In this document: piece after piece, positions 18,655 through 30,752 of the stretch
Layout of the letters: every line of letters starts with the position of its first letter
Position numbering within the stretch: position 1 is the first letter of the stretch
Assembly (NCBI RefSeq): GCF_019249245.1
Contig: NZ_JAESDK010000022.1
Coordinates: forward strand, 1-64,000
Origin: Alteromonas lipotrueiana
GTDB lineage: Bacteria; Pseudomonadota; Gammaproteobacteria; Enterobacterales; Alteromonadaceae
Length of the DNA: 64,000 bases
Direction of reading: 5' to 3'
Notes under the pieces: model-generated
Seen by the model: the letters and a program-made list of their open reading frames with translations, nothing else
Database searches by the model: none
Told to the model about the DNA's origin: nothing
Position numbers and translations under genes: made by a program

Positions 18655-21027
18655 TTAAGAGGTCTTTTTAACGCCGCGGGGTAAACTTTGATTTGCAGCG
18701 ACTTCGGTAGACTTAGAAGCCGGTGGTTGAGGAATAGGTCGCAATCGACCTGCCAGAATAGCAGTTTGTAATACCGACTCATTAGTCAGATAAATAATAT
18801 GGGTATAGGCACTTTGCATATTTAATAGCCGTTCATAGAAATTTTTATCTACTTTTGACAATAAAGCTAATCGCTTTTTAATCAAAGACGGTGATGTTTC
18901 AGCACAGCGCTGAACCTCAACCCGGGTAGCACACAGTTCTATTTTATCTTCGGCAAGGTGGCGAATCATTTGCTGCCGTATAGCTTTGTAGCAATAATCA
19001 GCATAGTTAACATAAACAAGTTTATTGTCTGATTTACGCTGACAATGAATGACAGAGGTCTGATTGATTTCGGCTTTTAACAAGCGTTGTAGTAACGCCG
19101 ATTTGGGCTTACTTTGTCCTTGATCTGCAAAAAAACCGTGCAGCGGCGCAATATTGTTCTCTTGATTGAATGGATAGAGATCCTGTGAACTGTCTGTCAG
19201 ATATAAGGTTTTAATACGATCTAGCAAAAACCGGTTCGCTACACACAGTAATGAGGCTGAAGGATGTTCTCTTACGGCCATCTCCCATATAAATCGATAG
19301 CGATTGCGGCTCATTCTTGCCGCGTCGCGAGGTTTAAAATATGAAGGGTTCTCATTAATAAATAGCGCAAAAGCAGACGAAGTTTTTTCCACCGTTTTCA
19401 GGCGTACAATTTGCCGCTTTTCACAATAATGTACTACCTGGTACTTTTCATTTTTAATCTTCAGGTCTGCAATACTGACTTTCAGCACTGCCGGCAATAA
19501 ATTTGTATCCGGCTCATTAAGTTTTACTCTGATCCCTTTTAAAGACACATCCAACACTGTTGCGTTTACCGAACGCAACAGCCCAAGCTTAATGGTTGCG
19601 TTTTTTTCTACTTCATACCTGGCTTCCTGACGGCGGTCCAAATTATCATCCATAACCACCTGGATATCCCACAAATGGTTATCGGCTTGCAGGTTTTGAT
19701 GTACCGGTCCCATCTGACAAGCTTCGGTTAGACCCAATGGGTCAATTTGATGACTAATATCAGTGAAAAATAGGAGGTTTGAGCAGCGGTTTAATTCTTC
19801 ATGTTGGTTAAGAGCTATATCATGCATCGCAAAAGCAACATTTTTAATATCAGCAGAGGTTTTCACCCAGCGGCATTGATAGCATTGAAAACCTTTGCTT
19901 TTGCTAAGTAAATGTAAGACAGGAATAAACAAATTCGAGGCCAGAAGCTGCCTATGAGTCGCGTTTATCTTCAGGGTACCGCGCCGGGTTGTTATTTCGC
20001 CACATAGCAAAAAAGCTTCATTAAATGTCTCAAGTTCTTTTGTTAATAGTTCAAAATTATGTTTTCCAGAAAACGCCGCCAGAGAAGTAAATCCCTTATT
20101 GTAGTGCTGGTTTTTTTTGGTAAATAAGGCGGACCTGGGCGTTAAGACTCCATTCTCATTGTTAACTTGTATTGCAACCCAGGGGCTATTGGCAACAATG
20201 CGGTCTCGCTCCAAATCTTGCATCGCACGTTCTAATTCTAATTCGCGCTTAAGTGGTTGCTGATAGGTATTACTTTCGATGTATTTTTTTATATGCGCGC
20301 GGGTTTTCTCATTTACCTGTGCGTCGATAGAAAAGTGGCTTTCGTATCTATCGGTTTCTTTGTTAAATGTGAGTTTATCCAGTTTGTAGCTAACGGTAGT
20401 GTCTTTGTTTTGCAAAAAGACTTCGGGCAATGTGAATTCGTAAACCTCCCCCTCTTTGGCTTTAGGTGGCCTTTTGGTTTCAGTCACTACCTTGTCGTAA
20501 CTTAGTGATGTAACCGTACTGCTTCGGCCTTTATCAAAATCGTTACAAGCAATCTGAAAATTAGGTGCTATAGCAATGTCATTACCAAATTGAATATCAC
20601 TTTGCGACTGGCTTTCAATAGTAAATGCATCGACTATTTTCCGGTATTGCTCTTTCTTTATCTGAGCCTGATAAAATTCTGAATTCGTAAGTGATTCAAA
20701 AACCCCTACTGTATAGCGGTTTTGATACAATGAAGATTCTGTTTTCAGTATATTTGCACCCACTTTATCGAGGCGCATATCAATACCGAAGTGTTTGAAT
20801 TTGAATACCGGAAACTGTGCGAAGTGCGAGTTATCTGCTGGAGCATCGGTCAACGATGTTAACCGGGTAACTTCATCACGAATAGTCTTGCGAACATTGG
20901 TAGGAATACGACCCGAAAAGCGGTTTAGCCCTTCGAGCAAACGGTTTTCCTGTTCATAAGGTATCAATGCTCGAATCAAAGCATGATATTGTTTAATTAC
21001 TTGTGCTTCTTCGCCAGCCATGGCCAT
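18655..21027 (-). CDS. Large PilZ-domain protein
   Basis: A 790-residue cytoplasmic protein with no membrane segment. A PilZ domain is visible at about residues 470-560: RRQEARYEVEKN supplies the RxxxR part and LDVSLKGIRV the D/NxSxxG part of the cyclic-di-GMP site. The remaining parts are not recognised; a second, weaker PilZ-like fold in the N-terminal half is possible but not demonstrated. Large proteins of this kind recur beside rpsA/ihfB/lapAB in Alteromonadales. It probably responds to c-di-GMP; the output is unknown. A 153-bp gap with a terminator separates it from the last codons of ihfB. Confidence 0.75.
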   Translation of the reverse strand: MAMAGEEAQVIKQYHALIRALIPYEQENRLLEGLNRFSGRIPTNVRKTIRDEVTRLTSLTDAPADNSHFAQFPVFKFKHFGIDMRLDKVGANILKTESSLYQNRYTVGVFESLTNSEFYQAQIKKEQYRKIVDAFTIESQSQSDIQFGNDIAIAPNFQIACNDFDKGRSSTVTSLSYDKVVTETKRPPKAKEGEVYEFTLPEVFLQNKDTTVSYKLDKLTFNKETDRYESHFSIDAQVNEKTRAHIKKYIESNTYQQPLKRELELERAMQDLERDRIVANSPWVAIQVNNENGVLTPRSALFTKKNQHYNKGFTSLAAFSGKHNFELLTKELETFNEAFLLCGEITTRRGTLKINATHRQLLASNLFIPVLHLLSKSKGFQCYQCRWVKTSADIKNVAFAMHDIALNQHEELNRCSNLLFFTDISHQIDPLGLTEACQMGPVHQNLQADNHLWDIQVVMDDNLDRRQEARYEVEKNATIKLGLLRSVNATVLDVSLKGIRVKLNEPDTNLLPAVLKVSIADLKIKNEKYQVVHYCEKRQIVRLKTVEKTSSAFALFINENPSYFKPRDAARMSRNRYRFIWEMAVREHPSASLLCVANRFLLDRIKTLYLTDSSQDLYPFNQENNIAPLHGFFADQGQSKPKSALLQRLLKAEINQTSVIHCQRKSDNKLVYVNYADYCYKAIRQQMIRHLAEDKIELCATRVEVQRCAETSPSLIKKRLALLSKVDKNFYERLLNMQSAYTHIIYLTNESVLQTAILAGRLRPIPQPPASKSTEVAANQSLPRGVKKTS

Positions 21028-21170
21028 CGTTATTATTATTGTAGGCGGCGGTTAATATATAACTATTTAATTTTAGTGGTCAACTAATCACCGCTTATCC
21101 GGTGAAAATAATTCATAAAAAAGTATTAAATAGCGTAAAGCATTCGGCAACCAATAAATTCTGGGCATAA

Positions 21171-21198
21171 AAAAACCGCAGTTAAAACTGCGGTTTTT
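21171..21198 (-). terminator. Terminator after ihfB
   Basis: AAAAACCGCAGT (21171-21182) pairs with ACTGCGGTTTTT (21187-21198) around a 4-nt loop. It lies 10 bp past the ihfB stop and ends the rpsA-ihfB transcript on the minus strand. Confidence 0.88.
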
Positions 21199-21207
21199 AT
21201 AAAGCAA

Positions 21208-21495
21208 TTATGCGATAGAAGCGTCAACCCGCTCCCGCAATTCTTTGCCGGGCTTAAAGTGCGGAACATATTTACCTTCTAACTCGACTGTATCGCCGGT
21301 TTTAGGGTTACGTCCCGTTCTTGGCGCCCGGTAGTGAAGAGAAAAGCTACCAAATCCACGAATTTCTATCCGCTCACCCTTTTGCAGGGTTTGCGCCATT
21401 TGTTCAAGCAGCTCTTTTATCGCCAATTCTAAGTCTTTTGCAGGAAGGTGACGATATTGATCTGCGAGCCGCTCAATCAGTTCCGACTTGGTCAT
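21208..21495 (-). CDS. ihfB: Integration host factor subunit beta
   Basis: A 95-residue HU/IHF-family DNA-bending protein that works as a heterodimer with IhfA. It starts [19 protein letters not shown] and carries [30 protein letters not shown], the beta-ribbon arm with the intercalating proline region. ATG 21495 follows AGAGG; the frame extends upstream without similarity. It is the second gene after rpsA. Confidence 0.96.
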   Translation of the reverse strand: MTKSELIERLADQYRHLPAKDLELAIKELLEQMAQTLQKGERIEIRGFGSFSLHYRAPRTGRNPKTGDTVELEGKYVPHFKPGKELRERVDASIA

Positions 21496-21582
21496 ATAAA
21501 CCTCTTTGTCAAAAATAAAATCTAAACAACAACTGCAAATCAAGTATACGCCAGATTTTCCAATCTGGCGCACTTTACCGGA

Positions 21583-23253
21583 TTATTCGCCTTTAGCAGC
21601 TTTAAATGCTTCTGCCATAGCGCTTCCGAAGCCACCATCGTCTTGCTGGTTAACTTTCTCGATTGCGTCTTTCTCGTCAGCCTGGTCTTTTGCTTTAACA
21701 GACAGGTTAACAGCGCGGTTCTTACGATCTACGCCCATAAATTTCGCTTCGATTGATTCACCAACGTTAACCACTTCAGATGCGTCTTCAACACGGTCAC
21801 GTGCTAAATCGGCAACCCGAATGTAGCCGTCAACTTCTTCAGCAAGATTTACCGTTACGCCTTTAGCGTCAACTTCGGTGACCGTACCGACAACAATAGT
21901 ACCTTTCTTGTTATCAGCAAGATACTTGTTGAACGGGTCTTCTTCAATCTGCTTCACGCCAAGAGAAATACGCTCACGTTCTGGGTCGACCTGCAATACC
22001 ACTGCAGAAATCTCGTCGCCTTTCTTGTAATCACGTACGGCTTCTTCGCCAGATTTATTCCAGCTGATATCAGACAAGTGAACTAAACCGTCGATGCCAC
22101 CATCAAGACCGATAAAGATACCGAAGTCAGTGATTGACTTGATCTTACCAGTAACTTTGTCACCTTTTTCGTGTGACTTAGCAAACGTTTCCCAAGGATT
22201 ATCAATACACTGTTTAAGACCCAGAGAAATACGACGACGTTCTTCGTCAATTTCAAGAACCATAACTTCAACAGTGTCACCCAGGTTAACAACCTTAGAC
22301 GGGTGAATGTTTTTGTTAGTCCAATCCATCTCAGAAACGTGTACCAGACCTTCAACACCGTCTTCGATTTCAACGAAACAGCCGTAGTCAGTCAGGTTAG
22401 TTACCTGGCCAGAAATCTTAGTGCCTTCTGGGTAACGTTGTGAAATGTCCTGCCATGGATCGTTGCCCATCTGCTTCATACCAAGAGATACACGTTGTTT
22501 CTCTTTGTCGAACTTCAGAACTTTCACATTAATTTCATCGCCAACATTCACAATTTCACTTGGGTGCTTAACTCGCTTCCAAGCCATATCTGTGATGTGT
22601 AGCAGGCCGTCAACACCGCCCAGATCTACGAACGCACCGTAGTCTGTCAGGTTCTTAACGATACCTTTAATTTCATGACCTTCTTCAAGGTTAGCCAGCA
22701 ATGACTCACGCTCGGCGCTGTTTTCAGCTTCGATAACGGCACGACGAGAAACGACTACGTTATTACGCTTAGCATCTAACTTGATTACTTTAAACTCAAG
22801 CTCTTTGCCTTCAAGGTGCGTAGTATCGCGAACCGGACGAACATCAACCAGAGAACCTGGTAAGAACGCACGTACACTGTTAACTTCAACAGTGAAACCG
22901 CCTTTAACTTTACCGTTGATAACACCTGTGATGGTTTCTTTTTCTTCGTATGCTTTTTCAAGCTCAACCCACGCTTCATGGCGCTTGGCTTTTTCACGAG
23001 AAAGAATAGTTTCACCAAAGCCGTCTTCTACTGCATCAAGTGCAACGTCAACAGTATCGCCAATTTCGATTTCTAATTCGCCTTCGGCGTTTTTAAATTG
23101 GTCTGCTGGAATAGCACTTTCTGATTTTAAGCCTGCGTCTACCAGTACGATATCTTTATCGATAGAAACAACAGTACCTTTTACGATCGAACCCGGACGG
23201 GTTTCAAGTTCTTGTAGGCTTTCTTCAAAAAGTTGTGCAAAATTTTCAGTCAT
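21583..23253 (-). CDS. rpsA: 30S ribosomal protein S1
   Basis: A 556-residue RNA-binding protein made of six S1 (OB-fold) repeats, the usual gammaproteobacterial length. S1 signatures recur as [51 protein letters not shown] and [26 protein letters not shown]. It sits in the conserved order cmk-rpsA-ihfB. Confidence 0.98.
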   Translation of the reverse strand: MTENFAQLFEESLQELETRPGSIVKGTVVSIDKDIVLVDAGLKSESAIPADQFKNAEGELEIEIGDTVDVALDAVEDGFGETILSREKAKRHEAWVELEKAYEEKETITGVINGKVKGGFTVEVNSVRAFLPGSLVDVRPVRDTTHLEGKELEFKVIKLDAKRNNVVVSRRAVIEAENSAERESLLANLEEGHEIKGIVKNLTDYGAFVDLGGVDGLLHITDMAWKRVKHPSEIVNVGDEINVKVLKFDKEKQRVSLGMKQMGNDPWQDISQRYPEGTKISGQVTNLTDYGCFVEIEDGVEGLVHVSEMDWTNKNIHPSKVVNLGDTVEVMVLEIDEERRRISLGLKQCIDNPWETFAKSHEKGDKVTGKIKSITDFGIFIGLDGGIDGLVHLSDISWNKSGEEAVRDYKKGDEISAVVLQVDPERERISLGVKQIEEDPFNKYLADNKKGTIVVGTVTEVDAKGVTVNLAEEVDGYIRVADLARDRVEDASEVVNVGESIEAKFMGVDRKNRAVNLSVKAKDQADEKDAIEKVNQQDDGGFGSAMAEAFKAAKGE

Positions 23254-23365
23254 AAGGTCTTTTAATTAAATACAGTTGAAATCCACATTACAATCCGGTT
23301 AACGTGGGGTTATTAATATATACCGTTACATCCTGTTACGGCTAACTGCAATGGCGCTATACTGC

Positions 23366-24046
23366 TCACATATTGCTGAGACGAGAAGAGATAACTTCCA
23401 TTGCTTGGTCAAAGACTTGGGTAATATCCAGGTCAGTCGAATCAATTATTTCCGCATCTTCTGCCGGTATTAAAGGGGCAACACTACGATTGGTATCGCG
23501 TTCGTCCCGAGCTTTAATATCGGTTAAAAGGCGCGCAATGTTAACATCCATCCCTTTGGCTTTCAACTGTTCATAACGACGCTGCGCGCGTGCCTCTGCG
23601 CTGGCCGTTAAAAATAGCTTCACCTGGGCATTTGGAAAAACCACCGTCCCCATATCGCGACCATCAGCCACCAACCCCGGTTCGTGTTGAAAACCTCGCT
23701 GACGGCGCAGCAATGCTTCGCGTACTCTGGGAAGTGCAGCTACTTTAGAGGCGACCGCGCCTACCTGCTCTGTTCGGATATCATCGGTGACATCCTCACC
23801 TTCTAAAATAATACGAATAACATCTGCATCAGTTTCAAAGCTAACATCCAGGCAGGTAGCCAAAGGGACAATAGACTCTTCATCTTCGGCTGGAATATCA
23901 TGATGCAGTGTTGCCACGGCCAGTACGCGATAAATCGCGCCACTGTCTAGAAAGTGCCATCCTAGCTTTTCTGCAAGAAGGCTACTAAGCGTTCCTTTAC
24001 CGGCACCGCTTGGGCCATCAACCGTGACTACGGGAATCGGATGCAT
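23366..24046 (-). CDS. cmk: Cytidylate kinase
   Basis: A 226-residue P-loop kinase that phosphorylates CMP and dCMP. The P-loop is [13 protein letters not shown], and the CMP-binding region includes LDSGAIYRV and [14 protein letters not shown] 24046 follows GGAGCAGG; an in-frame TTG seven codons upstream is less likely. It precedes rpsA. Confidence 0.96.
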   Translation of the reverse strand: MHPIPVVTVDGPSGAGKGTLSSLLAEKLGWHFLDSGAIYRVLAVATLHHDIPAEDEESIVPLATCLDVSFETDADVIRIILEGEDVTDDIRTEQVGAVASKVAALPRVREALLRRQRGFQHEPGLVADGRDMGTVVFPNAQVKLFLTASAEARAQRRYEQLKAKGMDVNIARLLTDIKARDERDTNRSVAPLIPAEDAEIIDSTDLDITQVFDQAMEVISSRLSNM

Positions 24047-24173
24047 ACCTGCTCCAGTTATTAACAAAAGGTTAAAAAATCGGGCGCAATTATACGCACT
24101 CCCACCGGTAGTGCAATGCTCTGTCCCCGAATCATACTACTGACCAAAAATCCAGTGCATTGCGCTCACCGTC

Positions 24174-25454
24174 TTACTGGCAAAGTGTGGCAAATCTTTC
24201 AAAATAATCTGGAAACGTTTTTGCCGTGCATCCCGGATCGTTTATGGTTACGGCTGTATTACTTAATGCAACTAGCGAAAAACACATCGCAATGCGGTGG
24301 TCATTGTAGGTATCTATAGCGGCATGCTGCAGTGTATCTGGTGGCGTGATAGTAATGTAATCCTGTCCCTCTTCCACCCCGGCACCTAACTTTTTTAATT
24401 CTGTTGCCATAGCATACAAACGATCGGTTTCTTTTACCCGCCAGTTATAAATATTGCTGATGGTGGTAGGCCCGCGGGCAAACAGCGCAGTGGTGGCAAT
24501 CGTCATTGCTGCATCAGGTATGTGGTTCATGTCCATTGAAATACCCGACAAAGGAGCGCCGGTAACTTCAATATAATCTGTATGCCACTTGATTTTTGCG
24601 CCCATTTGCTCAAGTACTTCGGCAAAACGAATATCTCCCTGAATACTGTTTTTCCCAATACCGGTCACTTTTACCGTGCCACCTTTAATGGCGCCCGCCG
24701 CTAAAAAGTATGAGGCAGATGAGGCATCTCCTTCTACTAAGAAACGGCCGGGTGATACATAACGCTGGCCTGCCTCAATAGTAAAATTACGGTAATTGTT
24801 ATTCGCCACCTCAACCCCGAATTGCGCCATTGTATTAAGAGTAATATCGATGTAGGGTTTGGAAACAAGTTCACCTTTGATTTTGATCGTGGTTGTTTCA
24901 CTAAATAGCGGGGCGGCCATGAGTAAGGCGGTTAAAAACTGGCTAGACACACTTCCGTCAACGGTGATATCGCCGCCTTTTAAACGTTGACCTTTAATTG
25001 TCAACGGTGGATACCCTGCATTTTTCTGATAAACGATGTTTGCACCGGCTTGCTGTAAGCTCTCAACCAAATCGCCGATGGGCCGCTCTTCCATACGCGG
25101 CTCCCCAGTCAGACTTACTGATAACTCACTGGCAGCTAAAGCGGCGCAAAGCGGACGCATAGCGGTTCCGGCATTACCTAAAAAGAGCTCCAATGATTGC
25201 GAGTGGGAAAAAGCTCTTCCCAGACCGGTAACCGTACAACACGTATTATTGTTACTTAAAGAATAGTCCACCCCCAACATAGACAGTGCGTTGAGCATAT
25301 GTCGAATATCATCGCTGTCTAAAAGATTGGTCAGTGTGGTTTCGCCTTCGGCCAGCGCAGCCAGCAATAACGCCCGGTTTGACAAACTTTTGGAGCCCGG
25401 TACATTCACCTCGCCCTGAACCCGGCCCACCGGCTGTAGTGTTAATTGTTGCAT
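24174..25454 (-). CDS. aroA: 3-phosphoshikimate 1-carboxyvinyltransferase (EPSP synthase)
   Basis: A 426-residue shikimate-pathway enzyme transferring enolpyruvyl from PEP to shikimate 3-phosphate. The PEP-site motif [17 protein letters not shown] and [14 protein letters not shown] show it to be a class I (glyphosate-sensitive type) EPSP synthase. [19 protein letters not shown] and [11 protein letters not shown] near the C-terminus are also typical. It is 5 bp after serC; serC-aroA is a known mixed-function operon. Confidence 0.97.
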   Translation of the reverse strand: MQQLTLQPVGRVQGEVNVPGSKSLSNRALLLAALAEGETTLTNLLDSDDIRHMLNALSMLGVDYSLSNNNTCCTVTGLGRAFSHSQSLELFLGNAGTAMRPLCAALAASELSVSLTGEPRMEERPIGDLVESLQQAGANIVYQKNAGYPPLTIKGQRLKGGDITVDGSVSSQFLTALLMAAPLFSETTTIKIKGELVSKPYIDITLNTMAQFGVEVANNNYRNFTIEAGQRYVSPGRFLVEGDASSASYFLAAGAIKGGTVKVTGIGKNSIQGDIRFAEVLEQMGAKIKWHTDYIEVTGAPLSGISMDMNHIPDAAMTIATTALFARGPTTISNIYNWRVKETDRLYAMATELKKLGAGVEEGQDYITITPPDTLQHAAIDTYNDHRIAMCFSLVALSNTAVTINDPGCTAKTFPDYFERFATLCQ

Positions 25455-25459
25455 ATTAC

Positions 25460-26545
25460 TTATCCGTACTTACGTTCAAATTCGGTCATAAAACTAACCA
25501 GTGCGGTGACCCCTTCCAGCGGCATAGCGTTATAACTACTGGCACGCATTCCCCCTACTGAACGATGCCCTTTAAGCGCTTTAAGTCCTGCAGCTTCCGC
25601 CTCTTGTAAAAAACGGCTATCCAAATCAGCATTTGCCAGTTGAAAAGGTATATTCATTCTAGAACGGCATTCTGGATGAATCCGGTTTTGATAAAAGTCT
25701 GACGCGTCGATAGCATTGTATAGCGTAGCGGCTTTACGGTGATTACGGCGTGCCATTTCGTCTAAACCGCCGATAGATTTTAACCATTTAAACACCAGGC
25801 CCGCCAAATACCAGGAAAAAGTAGGCGGCGTGTTATACATAGAGTCGTGCTTCGCTGCCAGACTATAATCAAAAATAGACGGTGTCACCGACTGAGCTTT
25901 ACCAACCAGCTCTTCATCTACTATCACCACCGACAGACCCGAAGGTCCGATATTCTTTTGAGCGCCGGCATACAACACACTGTAACGCGAAACATCAAGC
26001 GGCTGAGACAATATGGTAGAAGACATATCGGCGACTAGCGGCACACCGTTTGATTCGGGAAGCCAGTCGTACGCCACACCATCTACTGTCTCATTGGGAC
26101 AAAAATGCAGATACGCCGCGTTAGCCTCAATTAATTCAGGATTGGGCGGCGGCATAAAAGTTAATCCATCTTTTATTTGGGGCTCGCCGATAATTTTAGC
26201 CTGATTATATTTGCTGGCTTCTGCGACCGCGCCTTTTGACCACGAACCTGAAACCAGATGTAAAGAAGACTGTTGAGGTGTAGATAAGTTTAGCGGAACC
26301 GCAGCAAATTGACCTCGCCCCCCGCCATGCATAAAAAGAACGTTGTAGTTATCAGGAACCGCTAATAAGTCACGTAGATCCTGTTCGGCCTGGCTTGCAA
26401 CCTCTAAAAATTCGGATCCCCGATGGCTCACTTCCATAACCGAGGAGCCGCTTGCATTCCAGTCGACAAATTGCTCGCGAGCCTGCTGCATAACCGGTTC
26501 AGGAAGCATGGCCGGCCCCGCACTAAAATTAAACACTTTAGACAT
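25460..26545 (-). CDS. serC: Phosphoserine aminotransferase
   Basis: PLP enzyme of 361 residues making phosphoserine (and 4-phosphohydroxythreonine for vitamin B6). It begins [18 protein letters not shown] and contains the PLP lysine in [18 protein letters not shown]. The C-terminus has [16 protein letters not shown]. It is the first gene of serC-aroA, downstream of gyrA. Confidence 0.97.
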   Translation of the reverse strand: MSKVFNFSAGPAMLPEPVMQQAREQFVDWNASGSSVMEVSHRGSEFLEVASQAEQDLRDLLAVPDNYNVLFMHGGGRGQFAAVPLNLSTPQQSSLHLVSGSWSKGAVAEASKYNQAKIIGEPQIKDGLTFMPPPNPELIEANAAYLHFCPNETVDGVAYDWLPESNGVPLVADMSSTILSQPLDVSRYSVLYAGAQKNIGPSGLSVVIVDEELVGKAQSVTPSIFDYSLAAKHDSMYNTPPTFSWYLAGLVFKWLKSIGGLDEMARRNHRKAATLYNAIDASDFYQNRIHPECRSRMNIPFQLANADLDSRFLQEAEAAGLKALKGHRSVGGMRASSYNAMPLEGVTALVSFMTEFERKYG

Positions 26546-26560
26546 AGTCGTTTATCTCGT

Positions 26561-26593
26561 TGTAAAACAAAACAAGCGGCCAGAAGCCGCTTG
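26561..26593 (-). terminator. Terminator after gyrA
   Basis: CAAGCGGC (26573-26580) pairs with GCCGCTTG (26586-26593) with a 5-nt loop. Reading on the minus strand the hairpin is followed by a TTTTGTTTT tail. It lies between gyrA and serC. Confidence 0.82.
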
Positions 26594-26633
26594 CACATTA
26601 ACCATCGCTAAACCGGCAAGCCGGTTTTAAGGA

Positions 26634-29351
26634 TCAGTCGTCGGCTGCTGACGCTTCATCATCGTGGCTGTTATCTGGCTCTGCCACAGACTCCGTTGCT
26701 TGGGTAGAGTTTGCTTCGGGGCTCTGAATAACCGGATCGCCGTTTTCATCCAGTTCAATAACATCTTCAACTTCTTCGATGCGCTGTAAGCCTACTACCG
26801 CCTCGTTTTCTGCGGTACGAATCAGGCGAACGCCCTGTGTATTGCGGCTAACAACCGAAACTTCATCAACCCGGGTGCGCACCAGCGTGCCCTGGTTACT
26901 GATAAGCATTATTTCATCGGTCTCATCAACCTGTACCGCGCCTACAACTTTACCGTTGCGCTCTGATACTTTAATGGATACCACACCCTGGGTTGCCCGG
27001 CTCTTAGCAGGATAATCCTGTAACGGTGTACGTTTACCAAAACCGTTTTCGGTCGCAGTTAAAATAGCCCCGTCACCACGCGGTACAATTAATGATACAA
27101 CGCGCTGACCCTCTTTTAACCGAATACCACGCACACCGGTAGCGGTACGACCCATAGGACGCAATGCTAACAACTCTTCATTAGTTTCAGGGTCGCGTTT
27201 AACCTCGCCGGTTTCTGAATCACGCAGTTTTTCATTGAATCGTACTACTTTACCTTCATCTGAAAACAACATGATATCGTCATCGCCATGCGTAATGGCA
27301 ACGCCAATTAACTCATCGCCTTCATTCAAATTTACCGCAATAATGCCACTTGAACGCGGGCGTGAATACAGGCTCAAATCGGTTTTCTTAACGGTACCAT
27401 TCGCCGTTGCCATTAATACAAACTTGCCTTCTTCAAATTCTTTGATAGGCAAAATGGCAGTAATACGCTCGTTTGGCTCCAAGGGTAAAATATTTACAAT
27501 GGGCCGGCCACGGGCATTACGGCTGGCAAATGGCAGTTGATACACTTTGAGCCAGTACAAACGTCCACGAGTAGAAAAGCACAGAATATGATCATGGGTA
27601 TTGGCCACCAGCAGACGTTCGATGATGTCTTCATTTTTCATCTTAGTGGCAGACTTGCCCTTACCGCCCCGACGCTGTGCTTCATAATCAGATAGTTTCT
27701 GATATTTTACATAGCCTTCCCGAGAAAGCGTAACCACCACTTCTTCACGCTCTATCAAATCTTCAATATCAATATCGTGAGTTGCGGCAGTGATTTCGGT
27801 ACGACGTACATCACCAAATTCATCACGAACTTTTTCAAGCTCTTCACGAATGACTTCCATCAGACGTTCCGGGCTCTCAAGGATATGCATTAATTCAGCA
27901 ATTTGCTCAAGCAAATCTTTGTACTCAGCCAGAATTTTTTCATGTTCCAGACCGGTCAATTTGTGTAAGCGTAAATCAAGAATAGCCTGAGCTTGTTGCT
28001 CAGTCAGGTAGTATTTATCGTCGCGAATTCCAAATTCAGGCGCCAGCCACTCTGGACGCGCCGCGTCATTGCCAGCACGTTCGAGCATTTGCGAGACATC
28101 GCCCAGTTCCCAGCCCTGGCCAACCAATGATTTTTTAGCATCGGCAGGACTGTTTGACGCTTTGATAAGCTCGATTACCGGGTCAATGTTAGCCAGGGCA
28201 ATCGCCAGGCCTTCAAGAATGTGCGCCCGGTCACGTGCTTTGCGTAATTCGAATACGGTACGACGGGTCACTACCTCGCGGCGGTGCAAAATGAAGCACT
28301 CGAGTACTTCTTTAAGGTTGAAAACTTTTGGCTGGTTGTTATCCAGCGCCACCATGTTAATACCAAATACCGTTTGAAGCTGGGTATTGGCATACAAATG
28401 ATTCAGTAATACTTCGGCTGACTCGTTACGCTTAACTTCAACAACAATGCGCATACCGTCTTTGTCAGATTCATCTCGTAGTGCCGAGATACCTTCTATA
28501 CGTTTCTCTTTAACCAGGTCGGCAATCTTTTCAATCAAACGCGCCTTATTAACCTGATAAGGAATTTCGTTCACAATGATGGTTTCTTTACCATTGCTCT
28601 CGGTTTCGATATCGGCTTTAGCTCGTAAGTAGATTTTGCCGCGCCCGGTGCGATAGGCATCTTCGATACCCTTGCGACCGCTAATCATTGCAGCGGTAGG
28701 AAAGTCCGGACCCGGGATATGCTCCATCAGACCTTCAATAGCAATGTCAGGGTCTTCAATTAGCGCAATACAGCCGTTGATAACTTCATTCAGGTTGTGG
28801 GGGGGAATATTCGTCGCCATGCCCACGGCAATACCCGATGAACCATTAACCAACAGGTTAGGTACTTTGGTGGGCAAGACCTCTGGAATAAACTCAGTAC
28901 CATCATAGTTTGGTACAAAGTCGACGGTTTCTTTGTCCAGGTCGGCCAGGAGTTCATGGGCAATTTTTGCCATACGAACTTCGGTGTAACGCATTGCTGC
29001 TGCCGAGTCGCCGTCAACCGAACCAAAGTTTCCCTGACCATCTACCAGCATGTACCGTAATGAAAAGGGCTGCGCCATACGCACAATAGTGTCATAAACT
29101 GCAGAGTCGCCATGCGGATGGTATTTACCAATCACATCACCCACCACACGGGCAGATTTTTTATACGGCTTATTGAAGTCGTTCTTCAATTCGTTCATGG
29201 CGAACAACACCCGACGGTGCACTGGTTTCAAACCGTCACGAACATCAGGTAACGCCCGGCCAACAATAACGCTCATCGCATAGTCGAGATAAGAGTTTTT
29301 AAGCTCCTCCTCTATGTTAACGGGGAGAATTTCTTTAGCGTTATCAGTCAT
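26634..29351 (-). CDS. gyrA: DNA gyrase subunit A
   Basis: Type II topoisomerase subunit of 905 residues that cleaves and rejoins DNA. The catalytic tyrosine lies in the region [11 protein letters not shown], and the quinolone region reads [19 protein letters not shown]. The Ser-83 and Asp-87 positions (E. coli numbering) carry the sensitive-type residues. Six C-terminal pinwheel blades and an acidic tail ([11 protein letters not shown]) follow. Confidence 0.98.
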   Translation of the reverse strand: MTDNAKEILPVNIEEELKNSYLDYAMSVIVGRALPDVRDGLKPVHRRVLFAMNELKNDFNKPYKKSARVVGDVIGKYHPHGDSAVYDTIVRMAQPFSLRYMLVDGQGNFGSVDGDSAAAMRYTEVRMAKIAHELLADLDKETVDFVPNYDGTEFIPEVLPTKVPNLLVNGSSGIAVGMATNIPPHNLNEVINGCIALIEDPDIAIEGLMEHIPGPDFPTAAMISGRKGIEDAYRTGRGKIYLRAKADIETESNGKETIIVNEIPYQVNKARLIEKIADLVKEKRIEGISALRDESDKDGMRIVVEVKRNESAEVLLNHLYANTQLQTVFGINMVALDNNQPKVFNLKEVLECFILHRREVVTRRTVFELRKARDRAHILEGLAIALANIDPVIELIKASNSPADAKKSLVGQGWELGDVSQMLERAGNDAARPEWLAPEFGIRDDKYYLTEQQAQAILDLRLHKLTGLEHEKILAEYKDLLEQIAELMHILESPERLMEVIREELEKVRDEFGDVRRTEITAATHDIDIEDLIEREEVVVTLSREGYVKYQKLSDYEAQRRGGKGKSATKMKNEDIIERLLVANTHDHILCFSTRGRLYWLKVYQLPFASRNARGRPIVNILPLEPNERITAILPIKEFEEGKFVLMATANGTVKKTDLSLYSRPRSSGIIAVNLNEGDELIGVAITHGDDDIMLFSDEGKVVRFNEKLRDSETGEVKRDPETNEELLALRPMGRTATGVRGIRLKEGQRVVSLIVPRGDGAILTATENGFGKRTPLQDYPAKSRATQGVVSIKVSERNGKVVGAVQVDETDEIMLISNQGTLVRTRVDEVSVVSRNTQGVRLIRTAENEAVVGLQRIEEVEDVIELDENGDPVIQSPEANSTQATESVAEPDNSHDDEASAADD

Positions 29352-29637
29352 AAACTGCTTTTTCCCTTAGCTTAGGTTTAGTGCGCACTAGCGGACATAA
29401 AAAGTCCGAAACAGCCGAACGGCTGGCTTCACACATTCTTATTATTGGGGTAATAGATCAATGAATGAGTGTATCACTGACCGGAGAAATTATGTAGCGG
29501 TTAATCACAGCAAATGCTAAGTAAGATCTCAAGCGTCTATTTTTCATCCATATACACCCCTACGCGTTCGCAAAAGCGTGCTATTAGGACTGGTTTTGCG
29601 CTATGTTAGTGTTTTAAGTTAACGATGGGGCCCGGTC

Positions 29638-30342
29638 ATGGCAAATGTTGATCCGCAGGAGATTTCTAAATTTGGTGATTTGGCGTCTCGCTGGTGGGAC
29701 ACCGAAGGTGAATTTAAACCCCTTCACGCAATCAACCCGTTGCGTTTAGATTTTATCGCTCAGCATGTTGATGGTTTATTTGATAAAAAAGTTCTCGATG
29801 TGGGTTGCGGGGGCGGCATATTAGCTGAGTCGATGGCGCGAATGGGAGCGCAGGTTACAGGTATCGATATGGCTGAGGCGTCGCTTGAGGTCGCGCGATT
29901 GCATGGTTTAGAATCGGGCATACAGGTTAATTATGACTGCGTGACTGCCGAAACCTATGCCGCGCAACATGCGGGACAATTCGATGTCGTGACCTGTATG
30001 GAAATGCTAGAACATGTGCCCGACCCGGCCTCAGTGGTGGCTGCCTGTGCACAGTTAGTGAAACCCGGCGGCTCAGTCTACTTTTCTACATTAAACAGAA
30101 ACCCTAAAGCGTATGCACTGGGTATTGTTGCAGCCGAATATATTTTGAAACTGGTTCCTAAAGGTACCCACCAGTATCAACGCTTTATCAAACCTTCTGA
30201 GCTGATGAGCATGATGGATAATTCAGGGCTGGTCACACGCCATGCTACAGGCCTGCATATGAATCCTGTCACGCAGACCTTTTATACGTCTGATCAGAAC
30301 CTTGACGTCAACTATATGCTACACAGTGTAAAAGCGATGTGA
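29638..30342 (+). CDS. ubiG: Ubiquinone biosynthesis O-methyltransferase UbiG
   Basis: A 234-residue SAM-dependent methyltransferase acting at both O-methylation steps of ubiquinone synthesis. It begins with [19 protein letters not shown], followed by [16 protein letters not shown] (SAM site) and [16 protein letters not shown]. It is divergent from gyrA, the common gammaproteobacterial gyrA/ubiG arrangement, and is followed by nrdA on the same strand. Confidence 0.96.
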   Translation: MANVDPQEISKFGDLASRWWDTEGEFKPLHAINPLRLDFIAQHVDGLFDKKVLDVGCGGGILAESMARMGAQVTGIDMAEASLEVARLHGLESGIQVNYDCVTAETYAAQHAGQFDVVTCMEMLEHVPDPASVVAACAQLVKPGGSVYFSTLNRNPKAYALGIVAAEYILKLVPKGTHQYQRFIKPSELMSMMDNSGLVTRHATGLHMNPVTQTFYTSDQNLDVNYMLHSVKAM

Positions 30343-30389
30343 CACTACATCTAGTGCTGCTGTCAAATTTTGACCACTACATATCGATA
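30342..30389 (+). promoter_or_regulatory. Candidate pair of NrdR boxes
   Basis: ACACTACATCTAGTGC (30342-30357) has the perfect dyad CACTA-CATC-TAGTG and matches 14 of 16 positions of the NrdR box (ACACWATATMTWGTGT). A weaker copy, CCACTACATATCGATA, begins at 30374. The 32-bp start-to-start distance equals three helical turns, as usual for NrdR box pairs. The pair lies about 360-410 bp before nrdA, farther than normal. Confidence 0.5.
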
Positions 30390-30752
30390 ATTTGTCAGCA
30401 GCCGCTTTATTTCACCCTAAAATTTTTAAATTTTATCTTCCGCTAAAAAAGGTTGCAATCTGGATATATGGCGATTGCAAATCCGTATTAGGTTAGTCAC
30501 TACTAACATTAAAAACTTGACACTCCGAATGCACCATTTTGGTCCGGATATTCGGTTGCATTACACCTTAAACCTCACTATCTTGTGGCTATTCAATTAG
30601 ACCCTTGGCGCACTCGTGTTGATATTTTCATCGACGAGGCTTAATGCATGTCGCGGGGCTATTTGCCATCGATAAAAATTGTCGGTTACGACTTATAATA
30701 TAATCGGGCACTGCCCACGCGACCAGCGCTAACAGAAAAACGGCCAGATATC
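30390..30752 (+). other. Long nrdA leader / promoter region
   Basis: No gene is seen in these 363 bp between the candidate NrdR boxes and the nrdA start. The only promoter-like feature noted is TATAAT at 30694-30699, about 55 bp before the ATG, without a convincing -35 partner. Confidence 0.4.
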
